A stretch of DNA of 64,000 nucleotides, from assembly GCF_030519355.1 (NCBI RefSeq), contig NZ_JAUMKC010000001.1:434001-498000 (forward strand), written 5' to 3'. This DNA comes from Mucilaginibacter sp. L3T2-6. Its GTDB lineage: Bacteria > Bacteroidota > Bacteroidia > Sphingobacteriales > Sphingobacteriaceae. The first letter of the stretch is position 1, and each line of letters opens with the position of its first letter. A program made the position numbers and the translations under genes. Below the pieces are notes generated by a model, which saw only the letters and a program-made list of their open reading frames with translations, did no database searches and was not told the origin of the DNA. Below are positions 45,601 through 54,611 of this stretch, piece after piece.

Positions 45601-48600
45601 CAACTACCGCACTACCGGTATGAACGCTGATGGTACCATGCAGAATCCACAAGAGAAATGGGGAGGGATTATGCGCGGGATAAATGCCAATGATTTCGAA
45701 TCGCTGAACGTTCAGTATATCGAATTCTGGATGCTCGACCCGTTTATCTACAAGCCGAACTCTTCAGGCGGTGACTTGTATTTTAACCTCGGAAATATTT
45801 CTGAAGATATATTGAAAGATGGACGTAAAAGCCTGGAAAATGGTTTGCCTGTTGATGGTAACTATAGTAATGTTGAGGAAACCAATTGGGGGAGGGTATC
45901 AAAGCTACAGCCGGTGGTTAATGCATTCGACAATAACCCTGCTTCGCGTGCGCTGCAGGATGTAGGTCTGGATGGTATGGCTGACGCCGATGAGCAAAAG
46001 AAGTTTGGCGGTTTTGTGCAAGCTGCAAAAAGTCAGCTGAATGCACAGGCAGCTGCCGCGCTTAGCGCCGACCCGTCTTCTGATGATTACCAATATTACC
46101 AGGGGCCGGATTTGGATAATGCCGGTGCAGGTATTTTGAAACGTTATAGCCGTTATAACGGAACCGATGGGAATTCACCGACGGCGGAGCAGTCTCAGGC
46201 GTTGCTTGGTTTGCAAACATCGGCTTCTACGTCGCTGCCAGATGGTGAAGATGTTAATCATGATAACAATATGGACCAGGACGATGAGTACTTTCAGTAC
46301 CACGTATCAATCCGTCCCGGCGATTTAGCCATTGGAAAGAAATATGTAAGCGATAAGGTGACATCTCATGTGAAATTAGCTAACGGAAAAGAGACAGATG
46401 TGACCTGGTATCAATTCAGAATCCCCATTACCAGTTATGACCAGGCAGTAAACAATATACAGGATTTTAAATCCATTCGCTATATGCGTATGTTTATGAC
46501 TGGCTTTGCGGATACTGCGGTATTGCGTTTTGCTTCGATGCAGCTGGTACGCGGCGAATGGCGCGCATTTAACACCGAGAATAATCCGAATAATGTTATA
46601 GCCGATCCGTCAATTGTGAACCCTCCGCTGGATAATTCGCAGCTGGATGTGGAGACGGTGAATATCGAACAAAACGGTAACCGGCCTTCAATACCTTATG
46701 TGGTGCCCCCGGGAATAACCCGCCAGATAGATTATAACAATATACAGGCGAATACCCGGTTGAATGAGCAATCGTTATCATTAAAGGTTACCGATTTGCG
46801 GGATGGCTATTCGCGTGCAGCCTTCCGTTTGTTTAATAATGATCTGCGGAAATACAAAAATCTGCAGATGTTCATACATGCTGAAGGCGCTCAGCTTAGA
46901 GACAACGAAGTCAGCGCATTTATCCGTCTTGGCGTTGATTATGTAGATAACTATTATGAATACGAGATACCGCTGAAAGTTACTCAGCCGGGGTCGGCAG
47001 CGCCAAATTCGGTTTGGCCTGATGCTAACCAGCTAAACCTGCAGCTTTCGTTGTTAACCAACGCTAAGCTGGCGCGTAACAATGCAAAATACCAGGGTAA
47101 GCCATGGCCGCTTACTTTGCCGTTCACCATGAGCGATGGTGTAAATAAAATTACCATTGTTGGTCAGCCAGACCTTAGCCGGTTGACTGCTGTAATGTTG
47201 GGTGTACGTAATCCGCTTAAATCAGCATCAAACACTACCAACGATGACGGATTAGATAAAAGCGCCATTGTTTGGTTCGATGAGCTGCGTTTGACCAATT
47301 TTGATCAGAGCGGCGGATGGGCTGCAACTGCCAGGGTAAATGCAAAGCTTGCCGATTTTGCCGACGTAACCGTATCAGGCAGCAAAACTTCTGTGGGTTT
47401 TGGCGCGCTTGACTCAAGGCTGGCAGACAGGAGCTTGTACGATAACCAGGTGTATGACGTAGCTGCTAATGTGGAACTCGGTAAATTTTTTCCTGACAAA
47501 GCAGGTGTACATATTCCGGCTTACGTGAATGTATCGCAGCAGGTAAGCACACCGGAATATGATCCGGCATCGCCCGATTTAAAGCTAAAGGCTGTAATTG
47601 CCGCTGCGCCCGACCAGCATACGCGCGACTCTATAAAAAATGCCGCAGAGGATTACACGCTGCGTAAAAGCATCAGTTTTACCAACGTGCATGTGGCCAA
47701 AACAGATCCAAAGGCGAAGAACCATGTTTACGATATTTCGAATTTTGATGCAACCTATGCCTATTCGGAATATCAGCATCATGATTTTACTACCGAAAAT
47801 GACCTCGAGAAAACTTACAAGCTTCAGTTAGATTACAACTATACTACCCAGCCGAAATATTATAACCCCTTCGCCAAGATCATAAAAAATAACCTGCTGG
47901 CATTATTCCGGGATATTAATTTTAGCTTACTGCCGTCCCGTTTGAATTTTAGTATAACGTTTGATCGTTTTTATTCGGAAAACACGTTGCGCAATAACGA
48001 TCCGAATAATTTTATTCCGATACCTACAACGTTCAATAAGACATTTACCGTTACACGCGTTTATGGCATTGGCTGGAATTTGTCAAAATCTCTGGCCATG
48101 GATATAGATGCAACCAATCTTGCTGTAATTGATGAACCAACAAACCGCGACTCCTACGGCATGAAAGTGGATACCCTGTGGGAAAATCTGAAGCGCCTTG
48201 GCCGTACAACAAATTATAATCATACCATTAACTTCAGATATACGGTGCCGGTAGCCAAGATTCCGGGGATGGACTGGACATCGCTTACAGCCAACTATAG
48301 CACTAATTTCAGATGGCAAACCGCGCCCCTTTTTACGCTGAACAGCCCGCAATATGATGTTGGTAACAGTATACAAAACGCGCGTACCATACAATTGAAC
48401 CCAACGTTGAACTTCGATCAGTTTTATAATAAGTTTAAGTTCATAAAGAGATTGAGTGGCCCGGATAACTCAAACGGGCTGACAAAATTCCTGGTTGGCT
48501 TGTTAACCAGTACCAGGAGCTTGAGCGGTTCCTATACGCGTACAGAGGGCACGTTCATTCCGGGGTATTTGCCGCAATCCAATTTTCTGGGTGAGGATTT

Positions 48601-49837
48601 AAACTATGGTGCGCCTGGCATAGGTTTCCTGCTGGGCAGCCAGGCTGACTTGCGCCAGAAGGCCATTGCTAACGGCTGGATCAGTACAGACACGCTGCAA
48701 AACCAACTGTATGTAAAAACACTGAACGAGAACCTGAATTTGAAAGGTACTTTTGAGCCGGTAAAATACCTCCGCATTGAGCTACAGGCATCAAAAACGC
48801 AGGATCATACTTATCAGACTAACTTTAAATCGCTGGATGGTACAAATAATATTCAAAGTTTGAACCCGGTAACTTCCGGCGATTATACCATATCTATTTT
48901 AACCATAGGGACCGCATTTGCCAAACCTAAAGGCATTGATAACAGCTCGCCAACCTATCAGAAGTTTCTGGATAACCGTGCGGTTATATCGCAGCGCCTG
49001 GGCGCCCAAAACCCTAATTCGACGGCGCCTGCCACCAACGGCTTTACGGATGGCTACAGCGCCAATTCGCAGAACGTGCTGGTACCGGCTTTTATGGCTG
49101 CATATAGTGGCAAGGATGCCAGCAAGGTAAGTTTGGGTCAATTCCCCAGGATACCAATTCCCAACTGGCAGATAACTTATAATGGCTTAAGTCATGTGCC
49201 ATTCTTTATGGATTTGTTCGATTCGTTTGATGTATCACACGGTTATCGCTCAAGCTACAGCGTTGCCGGTTTCAGTACACTCTTGCAATACCAGGCGGCC
49301 AATGGCGCTGTCAGCTCACGGGACGCAAACGGCGATTTTCTGCCTTATTACCAGTTCTCGCAGGTAACCATTTTTGAACAGTTCGTGCCGCTGATCGGTA
49401 TGTCCGCGAGGTTTAAAAACAACATGACTGCGAATATAGAGTACCGTAAGAGCAGGGCCTTAAGTTTAAGCCTGCTTAATAGCCAACTTGCGCAGCAGAA
49501 CGAAAATATATTTGTATTTGGCTGGGGTTATCACGCCAAGAATTTCAGATTCCCTTTTGGTTTGATGAGCGGCAAACAGGATAACGACGTAAACTTTAAG
49601 ATAGATTTCTCGCTACAGGACAACAAAACGCTGATATACCGCGCCGATGTGCAGGCTGCCGAAGTATCATCCGGCGCACAGAACATAACTGTGCGGCCCT
49701 CTATCGATTACGTCATTAACCAGCGCTTTAACCTGAATATCTTTTACGATTCAAATATCACGCGGCCTTATACCTCGCAGACGTTTAATACGGCATTTAC
49801 CAATTTTGGCGTGAATTTGAAACTGTTGCTGCAGTAG
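42635..49837 (+). CDS. sprA: Type IX secretion translocon protein SprA
   Basis: A 2400-residue outer-membrane protein, the size of the known SprA (about 2400 residues), which forms the 36-strand pore of the type IX secretion system. The signal peptide is MIKNYTLKIAVFILINLAF and on to about LLAQ. A Pro/Gln-rich segment (about residues 28-88) precedes the SprA N-terminal domain (FNFDPYNLVRTFEYDPATNQ). Internal SprA blocks include GKLDVTAIMSQQRSQSKTI and SYLDDFENSQSIIDVKSANA. The start is TTG at 42635, because a stop lies 12 bases upstream and only this start gives a proper signal peptide. The other Sov/Por components are not in the window. It exports proteins with type IX sorting tails. Confidence 0.95.
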   Translation: MIKNYTLKIAVFILINLAFCGGGSLLAQQTPPKPNNPPGQPIPFGQQQQTPAGQQPVPAGQQPGQTNRLQTNPQQSPATQLQQNTDTTKGKLSGKVEESKNSRYREGIFNFDPYNLVRTFEYDPATNQYIMYERVGNLLYRPPVYMSFDQYLHYRERESIRSNFRQLSDNYAYQSQQPGFIPQIKVRSQTFDQIFGGNTIDIRPQGSAEAILAGQINKNQNPLYNTRQRTQFNFNFDQKIQLNITGNIGDKLKVTTNYNTDAQFQFENQIKLDYTGRPDEIIQKIEAGTVSMPLNTTLITGSQALFGVKTKLKFGKLDVTAIMSQQRSQSKTITITNGSQQGQFKFTPADYEANRHFFLSQFFRNQYNKALANIPIISSNINITRIEVWTTNRTNNTTNSRDVLALIDLGENNPYNKTLVHGGSSYSGLPAGFKGPGFPQQSNNLLDNLPAATRLTNDPQNTISTYFKTTGASDNYAKLTYARKLTEKEFTLHPQLGYISLNYPLNNDEVLAVAYQYTYNGVQYQVGEFSSDVPVDNTNPKVLYVKLLKNQLLKTSLPTWKLMMKNIYSLNSFQVAPKDFRLTVTRLDDKSGIEKTAMEEGQNTKSRLWLQLTGLDNLDMQQNKKPDGYFDFLEGITIDSQNGRIMFPELEPFGSDLAKQFTPAEADLAKRYVYQQLYDSTKTIAQQFFPQLNRYLIKGTYTATAGSEYQLNAVNIPQGSVVVSAGTLKLVEGTDYTIDYGAGRIRVLNTALLSSGQPITVKVENNELFGVQQKSLFGSRFDYKVNDNLALGATLMHLTEQPITQNEIIGEESISNTIYGFDVNYNSNSRFLTRLVDKLPFIHTKAPSSISFNGEFAKLLPGTPSILNFAGAKGGTSYLDDFENSQSIIDVKSANAWQISGTPQLFPEAANFNDISYGYRRARLAFYNIDPIFYTNSGKVNVSRNELSNHYVRQILINEVYPFKQSPTGQPLNISTLDLAYYPMVRGPYNYRTTGMNADGTMQNPQEKWGGIMRGINANDFESLNVQYIEFWMLDPFIYKPNSSGGDLYFNLGNISEDILKDGRKSLENGLPVDGNYSNVEETNWGRVSKLQPVVNAFDNNPASRALQDVGLDGMADADEQKKFGGFVQAAKSQLNAQAAAALSADPSSDDYQYYQGPDLDNAGAGILKRYSRYNGTDGNSPTAEQSQALLGLQTSASTSLPDGEDVNHDNNMDQDDEYFQYHVSIRPGDLAIGKKYVSDKVTSHVKLANGKETDVTWYQFRIPITSYDQAVNNIQDFKSIRYMRMFMTGFADTAVLRFASMQLVRGEWRAFNTENNPNNVIADPSIVNPPLDNSQLDVETVNIEQNGNRPSIPYVVPPGITRQIDYNNIQANTRLNEQSLSLKVTDLRDGYSRAAFRLFNNDLRKYKNLQMFIHAEGAQLRDNEVSAFIRLGVDYVDNYYEYEIPLKVTQPGSAAPNSVWPDANQLNLQLSLLTNAKLARNNAKYQGKPWPLTLPFTMSDGVNKITIVGQPDLSRLTAVMLGVRNPLKSASNTTNDDGLDKSAIVWFDELRLTNFDQSGGWAATARVNAKLADFADVTVSGSKTSVGFGALDSRLADRSLYDNQVYDVAANVELGKFFPDKAGVHIPAYVNVSQQVSTPEYDPASPDLKLKAVIAAAPDQHTRDSIKNAAEDYTLRKSISFTNVHVAKTDPKAKNHVYDISNFDATYAYSEYQHHDFTTENDLEKTYKLQLDYNYTTQPKYYNPFAKIIKNNLLALFRDINFSLLPSRLNFSITFDRFYSENTLRNNDPNNFIPIPTTFNKTFTVTRVYGIGWNLSKSLAMDIDATNLAVIDEPTNRDSYGMKVDTLWENLKRLGRTTNYNHTINFRYTVPVAKIPGMDWTSLTANYSTNFRWQTAPLFTLNSPQYDVGNSIQNARTIQLNPTLNFDQFYNKFKFIKRLSGPDNSNGLTKFLVGLLTSTRSLSGSYTRTEGTFIPGYLPQSNFLGEDLNYGAPGIGFLLGSQADLRQKAIANGWISTDTLQNQLYVKTLNENLNLKGTFEPVKYLRIELQASKTQDHTYQTNFKSLDGTNNIQSLNPVTSGDYTISILTIGTAFAKPKGIDNSSPTYQKFLDNRAVISQRLGAQNPNSTAPATNGFTDGYSANSQNVLVPAFMAAYSGKDASKVSLGQFPRIPIPNWQITYNGLSHVPFFMDLFDSFDVSHGYRSSYSVAGFSTLLQYQAANGAVSSRDANGDFLPYYQFSQVTIFEQFVPLIGMSARFKNNMTANIEYRKSRALSLSLLNSQLAQQNENIFVFGWGYHAKNFRFPFGLMSGKQDNDVNFKIDFSLQDNKTLIYRADVQAAEVSSGAQNITVRPSIDYVINQRFNLNIFYDSNITRPYTSQTFNTAFTNFGVNLKLLLQ

Positions 49838-49961
49838 GGCTGATCTTATCGTCCATTAAAAAGGGTAGTCTGCGCCCTCGCAAGGTTTGTGAAAGCTGTT
49901 TGAAGGCCGGGGTATTTCCTGCAGATACAATTGCCCATATCACCGGTATAATTAACGCGAA

Positions 49962-49984
49962 AAGACCGCCATTACAGCGGTCTT
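49962..49984. terminator. Hairpin between sprA and the DUF2807 gene
   Basis: AAGACCGC (49962-49969) pairs with GCGGTCTT (49977-49984). It lies between the convergent gene ends. On the minus strand it is followed by TTCGCG and on the plus strand by GAAAATTTATGG. It is probably bidirectional. Confidence 0.55.
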
Positions 49985-50036
49985 GAAAATTTATGGTATA
50001 AGTTATTAAAGTGCTTTTGATAGGGCTTTTGATTGG

Positions 50037-50735
50037 TTATTCCCTGGTTACCCGGCCTGAACCAACAGTGCGGGTGTTTTCGACAGTTGCACTGCCTGAA
50101 TAGTAAACGTTGCCTGAGCCTACGATAGTTGCTGAAACGGTTTTATCTGCACCAAAGTGCGCATTGCCCGAGCCGGCGATAGAAACATTGGCAGTGGCGG
50201 TTTTAAACCGTTTACCATTCATATCGCCTGAACCAGCAATCGAAACTTTAGTTTCATTGGCAGTGCCGCTAAGATCAACTGAGCCGGAGCCACTGATGGC
50301 TACATGAAACCTACTGGCCTTTACAGAGGTTGATATGTTTCCTGAACCACTTAGCGCCACCGTAGCATCGCCGGTTATTGAACCATCAACTTTAATGGAA
50401 CCCGAGCCGGCATTGGCTAATGATGATAATGATTTTGCAGTAATGTAAATATCGATACGGCCGAAATCGTGGTCATTCCAACGGTCGTGATGTTTGAATT
50501 TTATTTGCAGCTTACCATCTTTTACATACGTGTCAATTTCTTTGATAGCTTCCTGGCTTGCCTTTATTTTAAGGCTTTCAGTACCATCGATCTTTACATG
50601 CACGTCAAATGGGCCACCCGAGCCAATGCCATTAAATCCCGAAACAGAGCGTGACTCATCCGATTGCGCAGAGGCTTTAATAGAAGTTGCCGCTACCAAC
50701 ATTGCCGCAACAATTGTATAAACTATTCTTTTCAT
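50037..50735 (-). CDS. Exported DUF2807 (head GIN domain) protein
   Basis: A 232-residue secreted protein with a signal peptide (RIVYTIVAAMLVAATSIKA) and a DUF2807 domain, whose right-handed beta-helix shows as repeated GSG turns: VALSGSGNISTSVKAS, VAISGSGSVDLSG, VSIAGSGDMNGK, VSIAGSGNAHFG and ATIVGSGNVYYSG. The function of the family is unknown. The protein is probably periplasmic or surface-attached. It stands alone, with an intergenic region of 141 bases upstream. Confidence 0.88.
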   Translation of the reverse strand: MKRIVYTIVAAMLVAATSIKASAQSDESRSVSGFNGIGSGGPFDVHVKIDGTESLKIKASQEAIKEIDTYVKDGKLQIKFKHHDRWNDHDFGRIDIYITAKSLSSLANAGSGSIKVDGSITGDATVALSGSGNISTSVKASRFHVAISGSGSVDLSGTANETKVSIAGSGDMNGKRFKTATANVSIAGSGNAHFGADKTVSATIVGSGNVYYSGSATVENTRTVGSGRVTRE

Positions 50736-50876
50736 AATGTACTGGTTAAGTATTCATCAATAAGATGTGTCGCCAGGTGCAAACGTTGCACGACAGCCAA
50801 TTTTATTTTTGAGAAACTGAAAGAGGCTCCTGCGGTTTCAAAACCTTAAGAGTCTCAAATAGTTAATGCCAACACA

Positions 50877-52067
50877 TTATTCCTTGATATCCCTTACTAC
50901 CACCTCACCGGTCACTTTATGTTTTAATATCAGTTTATACTCGCCTGAATGCAAAATTTCCTTCTTTATCAGGTAATAAGTATCATCGTATGATGTGGTT
51001 GCCGGGCCGCTGTCTGCATCATTGCTGCCGCGCCAGTCATCAATCTGAACAGGCTCCCATTTGCCGCTTTTAGACGATTGATAAGCCGCATCAATAATTG
51101 CGTTCACAATGTAGCCGTCATAAAAGGTTTCCATTGGCTCAGATTTATTCTCGATACAGTTGAACATATCGGTAAACATGTTGGTGTAACCCAGCTCATG
51201 CACCTCATCGCCGACAGGGAACAACCAGCCACTGCTGCTTTCGGCTTTCTCGGCAATGTAGCCGCCTTTGCCGGTGCTGAACATTTCGAAACCGGTACGT
51301 AAAAAGTTATTGAGCCAGATAGTGCCTTCGGTTCCCATCACCTCATCGCGCAAGTCCATGCCACCCCTAAAACACCAGCTAACCTCGAACTGGCCAAGAG
51401 CGCCATTAGCGTATTTTACCAAACCGATGGCGTTGTCCTCGGCCTTAATGGGATGCACCTGCGTAGCTGCCCAGCACATTACCTCAACCGGACGGACATC
51501 CTTACCGATAAATCCCCTGGCAATCTCGATACAATGGCAGCCTAAATCTACAATGGCGCCGCCGCCGGATTGCTCGTGATCCCAAAACCAGTCGCTATGC
51601 GGGCCGGGGTGTGCCTCACGCGATTTAGCCAACAGCACCTTGCCAATGCTGCCATCCTTTACTGATTTAAGAGATTTTAAATATTTTGGCGTATAACATA
51701 AGTCTTCCAGGTAACCGCCCATTATGCCTGCGCCCTCAACCAGGTCGAGCATGCGTTTCGCTTCTGCTGCATTGCGACCGAGGGGCTTGGTGCAGAGTAC
51801 GTGCTTTTTTGCTTTGGCACAAGCGGCAACAGCGGCTTTGTGCAGGTTATTCGGCAGCGAGATGATCACAGCGTCCACATCCTCACGGCTGCAAACTTCC
51901 TCCATATTGTCGCTGTAAAACGACAGGTTATAATCATCGGCGAATTTCCTGGCTTTTTCAATATTCCGGGAGTAAACGCTTACGAGGTTATCCTTGGCGC
52001 GCTGCGCTTTTAACGAATCCGCGTAAAACCGGGCAATAAATCCCGAACCGAGCATAGCAATATTCAT
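50877..52067 (-). CDS. Gfo/Idh/MocA family oxidoreductase
   Basis: A 396-residue NAD(P)-dependent oxidoreductase. The Rossmann start is AMLGSGFIARFYADSL, the consensus CTKPLGRNAAEAKRML contains the EKP-like triad Lys, and AIVDLGCHCIEIARG is the catalytic His region. Sugar or cyclitol dehydrogenation is the usual activity. The last 50 residues (ATTSYDDTYYLIKKEI) are an extra domain. It is 80 bases downstream of a phytanoyl-CoA dioxygenase-like gene in the same direction. Such a pair suggests catabolism of a plant- or algal-derived sugar or cyclitol, which is inference. Confidence 0.87.
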   Translation of the reverse strand: MNIAMLGSGFIARFYADSLKAQRAKDNLVSVYSRNIEKARKFADDYNLSFYSDNMEEVCSREDVDAVIISLPNNLHKAAVAACAKAKKHVLCTKPLGRNAAEAKRMLDLVEGAGIMGGYLEDLCYTPKYLKSLKSVKDGSIGKVLLAKSREAHPGPHSDWFWDHEQSGGGAIVDLGCHCIEIARGFIGKDVRPVEVMCWAATQVHPIKAEDNAIGLVKYANGALGQFEVSWCFRGGMDLRDEVMGTEGTIWLNNFLRTGFEMFSTGKGGYIAEKAESSSGWLFPVGDEVHELGYTNMFTDMFNCIENKSEPMETFYDGYIVNAIIDAAYQSSKSGKWEPVQIDDWRGSNDADSGPATTSYDDTYYLIKKEILHSGEYKLILKHKVTGEVVVRDIKE

Positions 52068-52147
52068 AATAGTTGTATTGGTTTTAGTAGTTGTAAAAGT
52101 TGAAGTTGTTTTGGTGGAATAGTGTATTCAAATCAGTCATCCGCTCA

Positions 52148-52990
52148 TTATTTCTCCCATCCCGTATCCTTTAGTGCCGGGTCGTTTTCTTTTTTTAGAA
52201 AGTCGGCGTTGGATAAAGAGTCAGCCTGCCAATTCATTATCGCTTCGTCAGGAACCACGTCTACCGGAACTGAGTAAGAGGTAGAAGTTTCGTTATAAGC
52301 CGGGTTTGATTGCAGATTATAACAGGAGATGATTGACCAGCGTGGTTTATCAGACAAATTAGCTTCAGAACGGTGCAATAAGTTGCTGTGAAACACTAAA
52401 GCATCGCCTGGCTCCAACTCAACGTAAACCAGTTCCATGGTCTTTAGAGCGTTGTTCACCATTACCATATCTGCGCCGACCTGCTCTCCCGCAAAGCCAT
52501 GGTTTACTCTGCCCAACTTGTGTGAGCCCTTTATTACCTGCAGGCAGCCGTTCCGTTTATTGGCTTGGGTCAGCGCTACCATTACGCTGATCAACTCATC
52601 GGGAAACATAAACTGATTTTTGTACCAGTAGCCGTAGTCCTGGTGCCATTCCCAGGCGCCCCCTACTTTCGGCTCTTTTTGCATAAGCTTGGAATGGAAA
52701 TGACATACCGGCGCCGCATTGCCAAGCAATTGCTGCACAATGCTTATCATCTTTTCGCTACGGGTAAGGTAACCAAAAACATCGTTTCCAGGCGTAAACC
52801 ATAGCGACAGACGCGTTTTTTTGCCGGTCTGGTCGTTTAGGTCGAGTGCATTTTTATGCATTACATCATCGTCCAATGCGGCTTTATATAACTTTTCTGT
52901 CTCTTCGGCAGGACAAAAATTTTTGATGATGATATAACCATCGCGTTTATATTGTTCCACCTGGCCGGGTGTGAGTTTTTCAGTCAGCAT
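52148..52990 (-). CDS. Phytanoyl-CoA dioxygenase (PhyH) family protein
   Basis: A 280-residue Fe(II)/2-oxoglutarate oxygenase. The metal ligands are His and Asp in WEWHQDYGYWY and His in FHSNLLHRSEANLS, and the 2-oxoglutarate Arg is probably in SDKPRWSIISCYN. The start at 52990 (MLTEKLTPGQVEQYKRDGY) matches the family. The longer frame from 53044 adds unrelated residues. Members hydroxylate varied small molecules. The oxidoreductase gene downstream could act on the product. Confidence 0.87.
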   Translation of the reverse strand: MLTEKLTPGQVEQYKRDGYIIIKNFCPAEETEKLYKAALDDDVMHKNALDLNDQTGKKTRLSLWFTPGNDVFGYLTRSEKMISIVQQLLGNAAPVCHFHSKLMQKEPKVGGAWEWHQDYGYWYKNQFMFPDELISVMVALTQANKRNGCLQVIKGSHKLGRVNHGFAGEQVGADMVMVNNALKTMELVYVELEPGDALVFHSNLLHRSEANLSDKPRWSIISCYNLQSNPAYNETSTSYSVPVDVVPDEAIMNWQADSLSNADFLKKENDPALKDTGWEK

Positions 52991-53109
52991 GATTTTGTTA
53001 AGCAGTAATTTATAATTGGATTGGAACCCAAAGCCTGGAGTCAATAGATAAGATATAAAACCATATAGAATTTGTCAGTGTAATTTTATCACTATCGCAG
53101 ATTTTAGAG

Positions 53110-53147
53110 CTTTGTCTTGATTCCTGGTTCCTGGCTCTTGACTCTTA
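53110..53147. repeat. Dispersed repeat (TTGTCTTGATTC type)
   Basis: CTTTGTCTTGATTCCTGG then TTCCTGGCTCTTGACTCTTA. It resembles the arms near 31571-31715 and lies in front of the PPTase gene, inside a longer open frame that was rejected. Confidence 0.5.
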
Positions 53148-53193
53148 TATTGCATAATTACCAAAAGTCAACACAAGTTAACGTAATTTGCTA

Positions 53194-53201
53194 TAAGTTT
53201 G
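53194..53201 (+). promoter_or_regulatory. Bacteroidete -7 box TAAGTTTG
   Basis: A TAnnTTTG match 26 bases before the ATG at 53228. It is the likely promoter of the PPTase-lipB-SGNH hydrolase unit. Confidence 0.45.
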
Positions 53202-53227
53202 TCAGGCTTTTTTGCAATTTTACTATT

Positions 53228-53863
53228 ATGGCTATAGCATACTGTCAACAGGTTGATGATGATACAGAATTTGCAATCTGGAAAATTGAGGAGGAGGCAG
53301 ATGAACTGTTAAGCCAATTACGCCTGGACGAGCAGGAAAAAGCACATTATGAAAGCCTTAAGGTTGGAAAACGGAACCTGCATTGGCTGGGCACCCGTGT
53401 GCTGCTGCGTAAAATGCTGCGGACAGAAGATTATATAGATTGTAAAGTGGATTCGCATGGTAAGCCTTACCTGGTTGACCTTCCTTACCACATTTCCTTA
53501 AGCCATTCATTCGATTATGCTGCGGTGATGATTGGCAGGAGGCCGGTTGGTATTGATATAGAACAGGTTAAGCAGAAAGTTGAGCGGATAGCCCATAAAT
53601 TTATGCGTAATGAGGAACTGGCTTTTATTAACGACAAAGATAAGATCAGGCAGTTATATGTGTGCTGGTGTGCCAAGGAAGCGATTTATAAATGTTATGG
53701 ACAGAAAGAAGTATCGTTTGCAGATAATATTCTATTGGAGCCATTCCAGTTTGAAGGGCACGGATGGGTTAATGCAAGGTTGTTGAAGGATGATATCGAC
53801 ATAAAATATGAGGCGGGGTATCTTCAGTACGATGGCTATATGATTGGTTACGTGAAAGGCTGA
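53228..53863 (+). CDS. 4-prime-phosphopantetheinyl transferase (Sfp type)
   Basis: A 211-residue Sfp/Gsp-type transferase that moves phosphopantetheine from CoA onto carrier proteins. Diagnostic motifs are PVGIDIEQVK (Mg-binding Asp and Glu) and CWCAKEAIYKCYG (WxxKEAxxK). HISLSHSFDYAAVMIG is the P1 region. The start at 53228 is used because the longer frame reads through a repeat. It is 1 base from lipB, so both are read together. The carrier it serves is unknown, and no polyketide or peptide synthase is in the window. Confidence 0.9.
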   Translation: MAIAYCQQVDDDTEFAIWKIEEEADELLSQLRLDEQEKAHYESLKVGKRNLHWLGTRVLLRKMLRTEDYIDCKVDSHGKPYLVDLPYHISLSHSFDYAAVMIGRRPVGIDIEQVKQKVERIAHKFMRNEELAFINDKDKIRQLYVCWCAKEAIYKCYGQKEVSFADNILLEPFQFEGHGWVNARLLKDDIDIKYEAGYLQYDGYMIGYVKG

Positions 53864-53864
53864 T

Positions 53865-54611
53865 ATGATGAAAAATAAACAGGTTTATTTCCAGGATTGG
53901 GGTTTGATTGATTACAAAGAAGCTTGGGACAGGCAGGAAGCAATATTTTCGGAAACGGTGAAGCAAAAGATCGAACTCCGTAATATGCAAGTTGAAGCTG
54001 CTGCTAACACCGGGCATGCTTATGACAGTTGTGTTTCGATAGAGACGCCGAACTTCCTGGTATTTTGCGAGCACCCACACGTTTATACTCTTGGCAAGAG
54101 CGGTAAGCCGGAACATTTGCTTTTGGATGAACAGGGTTTAAAAGATAAACAGGCAGTTTACTATCCCATTAACCGCGGCGGCGATATAACTTATCACGGG
54201 CCTGGCCAGATCGTATCATATCCAATTCTTGACCTGGACAATTTTTTCACAGATATCCACCTTTACCTTCGTACACTAGAAGAGGCGGTAATCCTGACAC
54301 TTGCCGATTACGGGCTTACCGCAGGGCGGTATCCGGGTTATACTGGTGTATGGTTTGATGCGGATAATGAGAGAGCCCGCAAAATTTGTGCACTTGGCGT
54401 GCGCTGCAGTCGCTGGGTGACTATGCACGGGCTGGCTTTTAATGTGAACACCAACCTGGATTATTTTAAGAACATCGTACCATGCGGCATAGATGATAAG
54501 GATGTTACCAGTATGCAACGCGAACTGGGCCGTGAAGTCGACATAAATGAAGTAAAAAAAATCTTAAAGCGTCATATTTCCGTATTGTTTGATATGGAGA
54601 TGATCGAATGA
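53865..54611 (+). CDS. lipB: Octanoyl-[acyl carrier protein] transferase LipB
   Basis: A 248-residue lipoate pathway enzyme that moves octanoate from acyl carrier protein to lipoyl domains. The motif NRGGDITYHGPGQIVSYP is complete, the catalytic Lys is in ARKICALGVRC and the catalytic Cys in NIVPCGIDDKDVTSM. An N-terminal extension (residues 1-45, VYFQDWGLIDYKEAW) is usual in bacteroidetes. It directly follows the PPTase, and both enzymes work on carrier proteins. Its stop overlaps the SGNH gene start (ATGA). Confidence 0.95.
   Translation: MMKNKQVYFQDWGLIDYKEAWDRQEAIFSETVKQKIELRNMQVEAAANTGHAYDSCVSIETPNFLVFCEHPHVYTLGKSGKPEHLLLDEQGLKDKQAVYYPINRGGDITYHGPGQIVSYPILDLDNFFTDIHLYLRTLEEAVILTLADYGLTAGRYPGYTGVWFDADNERARKICALGVRCSRWVTMHGLAFNVNTNLDYFKNIVPCGIDDKDVTSMQRELGREVDINEVKKILKRHISVLFDMEMIE

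Noticed and set aside
50806..50840. Possible terminator between the oxidoreductase and DUF2807 genes
   Set aside because: The stem is interrupted and has no clear T run.
53117..53227. Upstream extension of the PPTase frame
   Set aside because: It reads through a dispersed repeat. The protein family starts near the ATG at 53228.
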